6,268 nucleotides of DNA from JAPHSX01 sp050298555. Lineage in GTDB: Bacteria; Pseudomonadota; Gammaproteobacteria; Thiohalomonadales; Thiohalomonadaceae. The notes beneath the pieces were generated by a model that saw only the letters and a list, made by a program, of their open reading frames with translations, ran no database searches and was not told the origin of the DNA. The translations under genes were made by a program, and so were the position numbers. The stretch covers positions 1 to 6,268 of the forward strand of contig JBNKUL010000042.1 of assembly GCA_050298555.1 (NCBI GenBank). The letters run 5' to 3'. This document shows, one piece after another, positions 1 to 5,276 of this stretch. Position 1 is the first letter of the stretch. Each line of letters opens with the position of its first letter.

Positions 1-696
1 TTACTCGGCCTTGGCGGCCGCCGCCTGTTTGTCGCGGGTGGCCTGCAGCAGGTCCTGGTTGCGGCTGGTGATGCGTTCGATAAGGGTATCGAGACCGTCG
101 CGCTTCACCTCAGTGGCGAAGCTGCTGCGGTAGTTACTAACCAGGCTGATGCCGTCGACGTTGACGTCATACATCATCCACTGGCCCGCCTTGCGGAACA
201 GGCTGAAGCTGACGGGGATGCGCGGACCGCCGTCGGGCATGTGCACCTCGGCCCGCACACGGGTCTTCTTGGTGCTCTCGTCGGTCTCCACCGGCAGGTA
301 GCTGATGAGGTTGTCGCTATCCGCCAGCAGCTCGCCCAACTGCTTTGGGTCCTCCAGCAGGGCCGAGACGTAGAAGCGCACCATCAGGTTCTTGAACTCC
401 AGGGTAAAGCGTTCGCGCTGCTCCTCGCTTGCCGTGCGCCAGTACTTGCCCAGCACGTAGCGCGACATCACGCCCAGGTCCACATGGGGCAGCAGCACCC
501 CCTCCACCACGTCGAACAGGTGCTCATGCTTCTCATCGATGGCCGCCTGCTCCGCCTTGAGTTTGCCAATCAGCTCCTGCGTCAGCTCCTCCAGCATCTG
601 GTGCGGCTGCACATTGGCCTGGGCACTGGCGCCGTAAGCGTAGAGGCCCAGCAGCAGCAGTAGGTAACGAAAGAAGTGTCTCATGCGAAGGGTCAT
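1..696 (-). CDS. mlaC: MlaC/Ttg2D-family periplasmic phospholipid-binding protein
   Basis: The 231-residue product matches the MlaC (Ttg2D, YrbC, 'toluene tolerance') family, soluble periplasmic proteins that carry phospholipids between the outer-membrane MlaA complex and the inner-membrane MlaFEDB transporter. An N-terminal signal peptide is visible: basic residues, a leucine-rich core (about residues 11-20) and a likely cleavage after ASA at residue 25. Family landmarks are the VLGKYWRTAS stretch followed by EEQRERF and the FYVSALL helix (about 80-114), and a C-terminal WMMYDVNVDGISLVSNYR block (173-190) with GLDTLIERI after it. The length fits the family. The ATG at 696 was chosen because GGGAG lies 7 bases upstream; the in-frame ATG at 684 has no such site and would leave only a slightly shorter signal peptide. 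The usual mlaF-E-D genes do not precede it: the upstream neighbour is the divergent trhP. The hopanoid-associated HpnM proteins are a related alternative. The family is confident, the exact physiological role less so. Confidence 0.88.
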   Translation of the reverse strand: MTLRMRHFFRYLLLLLGLYAYGASAQANVQPHQMLEELTQELIGKLKAEQAAIDEKHEHLFDVVEGVLLPHVDLGVMSRYVLGKYWRTASEEQRERFTLEFKNLMVRFYVSALLEDPKQLGELLADSDNLISYLPVETDESTKKTRVRAEVHMPDGGPRIPVSFSLFRKAGQWMMYDVNVDGISLVSNYRSSFATEVKRDGLDTLIERITSRNQDLLQATRDKQAAAAKAE

Positions 697-703
697 CTGG
701 TTG

Positions 704-708
704 CTCCC
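704..708 (-). promoter_or_regulatory. Ribosome binding site deciding the mlaC start
   Basis: Read on the minus strand this is GGGAG, with 7 bases to the ATG at 696. No comparable purine-rich site precedes the alternative ATG at 684, so this site favours the longer start. Confidence 0.6.
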
Positions 709-763
709 GGTCTGTCGATAGGGTGATTCTGTCCAATCATGAAGGATGTTTCCACCCCAGCCG

Positions 764-772
764 TGGTAAAAT
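764..772 (+). promoter_or_regulatory. Candidate extended -10 promoter for trhP
   Basis: The sequence TGGTAAAAT is an extended -10 element (TGn followed by TAAAAT, 5 of 6 matches to TATAAT). No good -35 hexamer lies 16-18 bases upstream, which is acceptable for an extended -10 promoter. Transcription would begin near 779, giving a leader of about 60 bases before the trhP start at 841. It sits in the 144-base divergent intergenic region 697-840. On the minus strand of that region, a weak pair (TGGAAA at 754-749 and CAGAAT at 731-726, 17-base spacer) could serve mlaC. Both are pattern matches only. Confidence 0.35.
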
Positions 773-840
773 GCGAACTTGCTACCCATTTCACCTGTCG
801 TAGCTTCATCCCTTGGACAGACTCTTTCCCGAATAGTTGT

Positions 841-2166
841 ATGAAAAGCCCTGAACTCCTCGCCCCCGCGGGCAACCTGAAAAACCTGCGCTACGCCATC
901 GCCTACGGCGCCGATGCGGTCTACGCCGGCATGCCGCGCTACTCGCTGCGGGTGCGCAACAATGACTTCGACTCGCTGGAACAGCTCAAGGTGGGGATCG
1001 ACGAGGTGCAGGCCGCGGGCAAGCAGTTCTTCCTCGCCACCAACGTGCTGCCCCACAACGCCAAGGTGAAGACCTTCCTTAAGGACATCGAGCCGGTGGT
1101 CGAACTCGGTCCCAACGCCCTCATCATGGCCGATCCCGGCCTCATTATGATGGTCCGCGAGCGCTGGCCCGAGGTGCCGGTGCACCTCTCGGTACAGGCC
1201 AATACCGTCAACTACGCCAGCGTGAAGTTCTGGCAGTCGCTGGGGCTGACGCGGGTGATCCTGTCGCGTGAGCTCTCCCTCGACGAGGTGGCGGAGATCC
1301 GCCAACAGTGCCCCGAGATGGAGCTGGAGGTGTTCGTCCACGGCGCCCTCTGTATCGCCTACTCCGGCCGCTGCCTGCTCTCCGGTTACTTCAACCACCG
1401 CGACGCCAACCAGGGCACCTGTACCAACTCCTGCCGCTGGCAGTACGACATCAACCCAGCCGAGGAGAATGAGACGGGCGACGTGGTGATGAAGGACCTC
1501 ACTGCCTCCGCCACCGGCAACGGCCAGCGCCACCCCGACTCCGAGGGGGTCTACCTCATCACCGAGCACGAGCGGCCCCACGCGCAGATGCCGATCGAGG
1601 AGGACGAGCACGGCACCTACATCATGAACTCCAAGGACCTGCGAGCGGTGGAGCATGTGCAACGGCTGGTGGAGATCGGCGTCGATTCGCTGAAGATCGA
1701 GGGGCGCACCAAGTCCCACTACTACGCCGCGCGCACCGCCCAGGTCTACCGCCGAGCCATCGACGACGCGATGGCGGGCCGCCCCTTCGACCCCTCACTG
1801 CTCGGCACCCTGGAGAACCTGGCCAACCGCGGCTATACGGATGGCTTCTACCAGCGCCACCACACCCAGGACTACCAGAACTACATGAGCAACCACTCCG
1901 CCAGCCTGCAGCAGCAGTTCGTCGGCGAGGTGGAGAGTTACGATAACGACAGCGGCCTGGCAACCATCGATGTGAAGAACAAGTTCGCCGTCGGCGACTC
2001 GCTGGAGATCATGACCCCCCAGGGCAATAGCACCGTCACCCTGGAGGCGATGAGCGACGAGGTGGGTAACCCGATGAGCGAGGCCCTGGGTGGCGGCTAC
2101 CGGGTGAAGATCCCGCTGCCGGCGGGTGACTACGGTATGGCGCTGCTCGCTCGCAACCTGACTTGA
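841..2166 (+). CDS. trhP: tRNA 5-hydroxyuridine synthesis protein TrhP (U32 family, YegQ-like)
   Basis: The 441-residue product closely resembles E. coli YegQ/TrhP along its whole length (family about 450 residues). TrhP belongs to the former 'peptidase U32' group and acts in prephenate-dependent hydroxylation of U34 in tRNAs, giving ho5U, the precursor of cmo5U; it acts in the cytoplasm. The N-terminus PELLAPAGNLKN and YGADAVYAG is typical. The U32 signature E-x-F-x2-G-A-L-C-x4-G-x-C-x-L-S is complete at residues 163-181. The four cysteines expected to hold an iron-sulfur cluster are C171, C178, C194 and C198. The blocks DEHGTYIMNSKDLRA, SLKIEGRTKS and KNKFAVGDSLE with MTPQGN are conserved. 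The start at 841 fits the family N-terminus, although no clear Shine-Dalgarno site precedes it. An in-frame ATG at 739 would add 34 residues that do not resemble the family and would lie upstream of the candidate promoter's start point. Confidence 0.93.
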   Translation: MKSPELLAPAGNLKNLRYAIAYGADAVYAGMPRYSLRVRNNDFDSLEQLKVGIDEVQAAGKQFFLATNVLPHNAKVKTFLKDIEPVVELGPNALIMADPGLIMMVRERWPEVPVHLSVQANTVNYASVKFWQSLGLTRVILSRELSLDEVAEIRQQCPEMELEVFVHGALCIAYSGRCLLSGYFNHRDANQGTCTNSCRWQYDINPAEENETGDVVMKDLTASATGNGQRHPDSEGVYLITEHERPHAQMPIEEDEHGTYIMNSKDLRAVEHVQRLVEIGVDSLKIEGRTKSHYYAARTAQVYRRAIDDAMAGRPFDPSLLGTLENLANRGYTDGFYQRHHTQDYQNYMSNHSASLQQQFVGEVESYDNDSGLATIDVKNKFAVGDSLEIMTPQGNSTVTLEAMSDEVGNPMSEALGGGYRVKIPLPAGDYGMALLARNLT

Positions 2167-2226
2167 AAAACGCGGCTCAGTTCATACTCTTGAGGGAACG
2201 CATAAAGATGGCAAGGATCACAACCC

Positions 2227-3171
2227 ATGAGCCGCATTCGCTCCCTGCTGCTGTTTCCCCTGCTGCTGGTTACGCTCTTCGCCTGCAGTGAAGAGCCGCA
2301 GCAGCCGATACGCCTCGGCACCAATATCTGGCCCGGCTACGAGCCACTCTACCTCGCCCAACACCTGGACCTTATCAAGCCGGAAGAGTTTCGGCTGATA
2401 GAGTACCCCTCGGCTAGCGAAGTGATTCGCGCCTTCCGTAACCGCTCACTGGAGGCGGCGGCATTGACCCTGGATGAGGCGCTGTTGCTGCAACAGGACG
2501 ACATTCCGGTTTCGGTGGTGCTGGTCACGGATATCTCCGATGGCGGTGACGTGATCATGGCTCGCAAGGAGATTGGCGATATGACCGCACTCAAGGGCAA
2601 GCGTGTGGCCGTCGAGAGTAGTGCCCTGGGGGGCTATGTGATCGCCCGAGCCCTGGAGCTTCACGGCATGAGCCTGAACGATATCGAGATCAGGCACCTG
2701 GAGGTATCCGCCCACCAGGCGGCCTACAGCAGCGGCAAGGTCGATGCCGCGGTGACCTTTGAACCGGTACGGACCCAACTGCTCAACCTGGGGGCCCACG
2801 AAATCTTCACCAGCAAGGAGGTGCCGGGGGAGATCGTCGATGTGCTGGTCGTCCATAATTCATTGCTGCAACAGACAAAACGGCTGAAGGCATTGATAGA
2901 CGGCTGGTTTACCGCCCTCGACCACCTGAAAAGCCAGCCACAAAGTGCCGCTGCGATTATCGCCAGCCGCCATAAGATCACCGCTGCAGAGGTACTGGGC
3001 AGCTTTGAGGGACTCCAACTCCCCGACCGCCGGGAAAACCAGCGACTGCTCGCCGGCGATGGCCCCCTCTTCACCACAGTGCAACGCCTCTCGGACTCAA
3101 TGCAGGAAAACGGCCTGCTGCGCGGCGAGATCTCCGCCTCGGCGCTGATTCACGACGGCATGGTCAACTAA
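2227..3171 (+). CDS. NitT/TauT-type (NMT1/SsuA-like) substrate-binding lipoprotein
   Basis: The 314-residue product looks like a periplasmic ligand-binding protein of the NMT1/SsuA-like group, whose members bind small molecules such as sulfonates, nitrate or thiamine precursors; the ligand cannot be read from the sequence. A lipoprotein signal is seen at residues 1-20, ending in LFAC with C20 as the lipidated residue; Phe at -2 is unusual for a lipobox. Serine at +2 would predict outer-membrane sorting by the E. coli rule. Family landmarks are GTNIWPGYEPLYLA (31-44), a MTALKGKRVAVE block with SSALGGY after it (119-137), and the KVDAAVTFEP segment (171-180). AAGGA at 2213-2217 lies 9 bases before the ATG. 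No permease or ATPase gene is nearby. The gene is followed after 10 bases by a membrane diguanylate cyclase, which suggests a sensory rather than a transport role. It follows trhP by 60 bases with no evident terminator, so read-through from trhP is possible. Confidence 0.82.
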   Translation: MSRIRSLLLFPLLLVTLFACSEEPQQPIRLGTNIWPGYEPLYLAQHLDLIKPEEFRLIEYPSASEVIRAFRNRSLEAAALTLDEALLLQQDDIPVSVVLVTDISDGGDVIMARKEIGDMTALKGKRVAVESSALGGYVIARALELHGMSLNDIEIRHLEVSAHQAAYSSGKVDAAVTFEPVRTQLLNLGAHEIFTSKEVPGEIVDVLVVHNSLLQQTKRLKALIDGWFTALDHLKSQPQSAAAIIASRHKITAAEVLGSFEGLQLPDRRENQRLLAGDGPLFTTVQRLSDSMQENGLLRGEISASALIHDGMVN

Positions 3172-3177
3172 GGAAAG
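3171..3177 (+). promoter_or_regulatory. Ribosome binding site supporting a TTG start
   Basis: AGGAAAG begins on the last base of the preceding stop codon, and its AGGA core sits 7 bases before the TTG at 3182. The next in-frame ATG (codon 20) lies inside the first membrane segment and would destroy it, so the TTG start is preferred. Confidence 0.6.
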
Positions 3178-3181
3178 CACC

Positions 3182-5215
3182 TTGCACGTAAGGGTTCCGA
3201 TTAAGTATCTGCTACCACTGATACTGCTGCTGTTCAGTATGGCGGCCACCACGCTAATCTACTTAGTGGATCGCGCGCGATTGGCACAGAGTGTCGAAAA
3301 ACGCGTAATAAGGGAGGCCAAGGACCGCCTCAGCGGGATACAGGGGACTCTGGAGTTGCTGCTGGAACTGAAGCAGCGCGACGGCGTCTCCCGCCAGCTA
3401 ACCGCCTTCAGCGCCCTGCCCGATAACCGCACCCTGCTCGTTACCGATCCCCAGGGTGTCATCATTGCATCCAACCAGCTTACCGATCGCGGCACCATGC
3501 TGAGTGAGGCCCACCCCGAGGTATCCTCGTCGATGGTCTCGCATGTTATTGACGGTCGCTATCTGGAGACACACATCAGCGCAGACGGCAACTGGCTCGA
3601 TGCCTATGCCAGCGTCTGTACCCGTAGTAAGAGCGCCCTGCGCCGTGACAACTGCGGCCTGCTCTATCACCGCATCGACCTCGACTACCACCAGCGTATC
3701 GCCCTGCAGCCGCTCAATGCGCAAACACTCAATATCGCCGGCGCCCTGACCCTGGCCTCCCTGCTCCTTGCCTACCTCATCCACCTGCTACTGTTTAGGC
3801 GCACCCGAATGCTGGCCGCTACAGTGGATCGTTACGCAGGTGGAGAACGGAGTGTGCGCAGTCAGCTAACTGGAGAGGATGAGATCGGACGCCTGGCCGC
3901 GAATGTCGACGCGATGATGGAGCGTCTCGAACTCGACGAACAGGAGCTGCGCGCCAAAGAGCGTCGCCTCAAGACCCTGTTCGACTCAGTGCGCGACCCT
4001 ATCGTGGTCACCTCTCTGGCAGGCGAGGTCATCTCCTTCAACCGGGCGGCAGAGGAGCTGTTCGGTTATAGGGCTGCCGAGGTAGCTGGTGCGAATATCA
4101 ACATCCTGATGCCACAGCAGGATCGCACCACCCACGATAGCCACCTTTCGCACTACCACGCCGGGGTGAGGCGCAGCACGCTCATCGGCAAGGGACGAGA
4201 GCTCACCGCGTGCAAGGCCAGCGGTGAGGAGTTTCCGGTTGAGGTCACCATTACCGAGATGCTGGATGGTGAGGAGGTGCAGCTGATCGGTGTGATCCGC
4301 GACATCACTGAACGCAAGCACGCGGAGGAGCAATTACAACTCTCACGCCGTGTGTTTGAGGCGGCGAGCGAGGCGATCGTAATAACCAGCCCCGATGCCA
4401 CCATCATCGATGTCAATCCCGCCTATGAGGCCATTACCGGCTACAGCCGCGACGAGATGATCGGTGAAAAACCAAGCAAAATCCGCTCGAACCGCTACGA
4501 CGATGAGTTCTACCAACAGATGTGGGACGACATCAACAAAACCGGGACGTGGGCCGGCGAGATCTGGGACCGGCGCAAGAACGGCGAGGCCTTCCCCCAG
4601 TGGCTCACCATCAATGCCATACGCAACCCTTATGGGGAGGTCTCCCACTATGTTGGCATCTTTACCGATATTACCGAGCAAAAAGCGGCGGAGGAGCAGC
4701 TGGAGCAGCTCGCCTACTACGACCCACTGACCAAACTTCCCAACCGGGCCCTTTACCGAGAACGTCTGGAGCGTGAATTACTGCATGCACAGCGAAACGG
4801 CCACACCTCGGCCCTGCTCTTCATTGACCTGGACAAGTTTAAACAGGTCAACGACACCCTGGGGCACGATGTGGGCGACGACCTGCTGATCGCCGTGGCG
4901 CAACGGCTGACAGGCTGTGTTCGGGCCACCGATACCGTCTGCCGCTTGGGCGGCGATGAGTTCACGGTGATTCTCTCTGAGGTGGAAGGAAAAGAGGGGG
5001 TTAGCCGCGTATCGCAGTCGATCATCGACCAGCTACAACAATGCTTCCCGCTGCATGGCCACGATGTACAAATCGGCGGCAGTGTCGGCATCGCCCTTAT
5101 CCCGCACGATGCCACCGACTTCATCGAGCTCAACAAAAAGGCCGACATTGCCATGTACCACGCCAAGGCCTCCGGTCGTGGCAATTTCCAATTCTACTCG
5201 GACGATCTGGGCTAG
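3182..5215 (+). CDS. Membrane sensor diguanylate cyclase (TM-periplasmic-TM-HAMP-PAS-PAS-GGDEF)
   Basis: The 677-residue product should make c-di-GMP from two GTP at the inner membrane. Domains in order: TM1 (about 8-29), a periplasmic sensor domain (30-182, with C146 and C158 as a possible disulfide), TM2 (183-204), HAMP (205-257, with DEIGRLA), PAS1 (about 262-378, ending in GVIRDITERK), PAS2 (about 386-502, ending in GIFTDITEQK) and GGDEF (about 505-675). The catalytic motif GGDEF is at 590-594; D549 (metal) and N557 and D566 (guanine) match the PleD spacing. The product-inhibition site RxxD is intact (R581, D584). PAS1 contains a FixL-like heme-pocket pattern, with H318 in RTTHDS and R339 in IGKGRE. 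There is no EAL domain; the protein ends just past the GGDEF fold. The start is TTG, 10 bases after the binding-protein stop, so the two genes probably form an operon. The domain calls are firm; the input signals are inferred. Confidence 0.92.
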   Translation: MHVRVPIKYLLPLILLLFSMAATTLIYLVDRARLAQSVEKRVIREAKDRLSGIQGTLELLLELKQRDGVSRQLTAFSALPDNRTLLVTDPQGVIIASNQLTDRGTMLSEAHPEVSSSMVSHVIDGRYLETHISADGNWLDAYASVCTRSKSALRRDNCGLLYHRIDLDYHQRIALQPLNAQTLNIAGALTLASLLLAYLIHLLLFRRTRMLAATVDRYAGGERSVRSQLTGEDEIGRLAANVDAMMERLELDEQELRAKERRLKTLFDSVRDPIVVTSLAGEVISFNRAAEELFGYRAAEVAGANINILMPQQDRTTHDSHLSHYHAGVRRSTLIGKGRELTACKASGEEFPVEVTITEMLDGEEVQLIGVIRDITERKHAEEQLQLSRRVFEAASEAIVITSPDATIIDVNPAYEAITGYSRDEMIGEKPSKIRSNRYDDEFYQQMWDDINKTGTWAGEIWDRRKNGEAFPQWLTINAIRNPYGEVSHYVGIFTDITEQKAAEEQLEQLAYYDPLTKLPNRALYRERLERELLHAQRNGHTSALLFIDLDKFKQVNDTLGHDVGDDLLIAVAQRLTGCVRATDTVCRLGGDEFTVILSEVEGKEGVSRVSQSIIDQLQQCFPLHGHDVQIGGSVGIALIPHDATDFIELNKKADIAMYHAKASGRGNFQFYSDDLG

Positions 5216-5232
5216 CGACTTTGGTCACATCG

Positions 5233-5252
5233 GCGCATGAGTTAACATGCGC
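5233..5252 (+). repeat. Perfect 7-bp inverted repeat upstream of hemB
   Basis: GCGCATG (5233-5239) and CATGCGC (5246-5252) are perfect reverse complements around the 6-base loop AGTTAA. No T-run follows on either strand, so this is not a standard intrinsic terminator. It overlaps a weak promoter-like pair (TTGGTC at 5221-5226 and TAACAT at 5243-5248, 16-base spacer), so it could be an operator or an mRNA leader hairpin for hemB. Its function is unknown. Confidence 0.5.
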
Positions 5253-5276
5253 AAAACAGATCACGAGGTATTACCC

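Noticed and set aside
813..840. TTGGAC at 813-818 as the -35 of a promoter just before trhP.
   Set aside because: No acceptable -10 lies at 16-18 bases, and the transcript would start at or inside the trhP start codon.
739..840. Use of the ATG at 739 as the trhP start.
   Set aside because: The 34 added residues have no counterpart in the family, no ribosome binding site precedes them, and the family N-terminus fits exactly at 841.
697..1719. The mlaC reading frame stays open far upstream on the minus strand, through the divergent region and across half of trhP.
   Set aside because: The extension is antisense to the strongly conserved trhP, shows no family resemblance, and the MlaC signal peptide and ribosome binding site fix the start at 696. 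It is a GC-rich frame shadow.
841..2166. Reading the U32 protein as a collagenase-like protease.
   Set aside because: The old 'peptidase U32' name misleads: the sequence follows the YegQ/TrhP branch with four cluster-type cysteines, known for tRNA hydroxylation.
2163..2190. TTGAAA at 2163-2168 as the -35 box of a promoter for the lipoprotein gene.
   Set aside because: The best -10-like hexamer, CATACT at 2183-2188, gives a spacer of only 14 bases; better-spaced hexamers match poorly.
5233..5258. Hairpin followed by AAAACAG as a rho-independent terminator of the cyclase gene.
   Set aside because: No T-run follows on either strand, so it does not meet the pattern; kept only as an inverted repeat.
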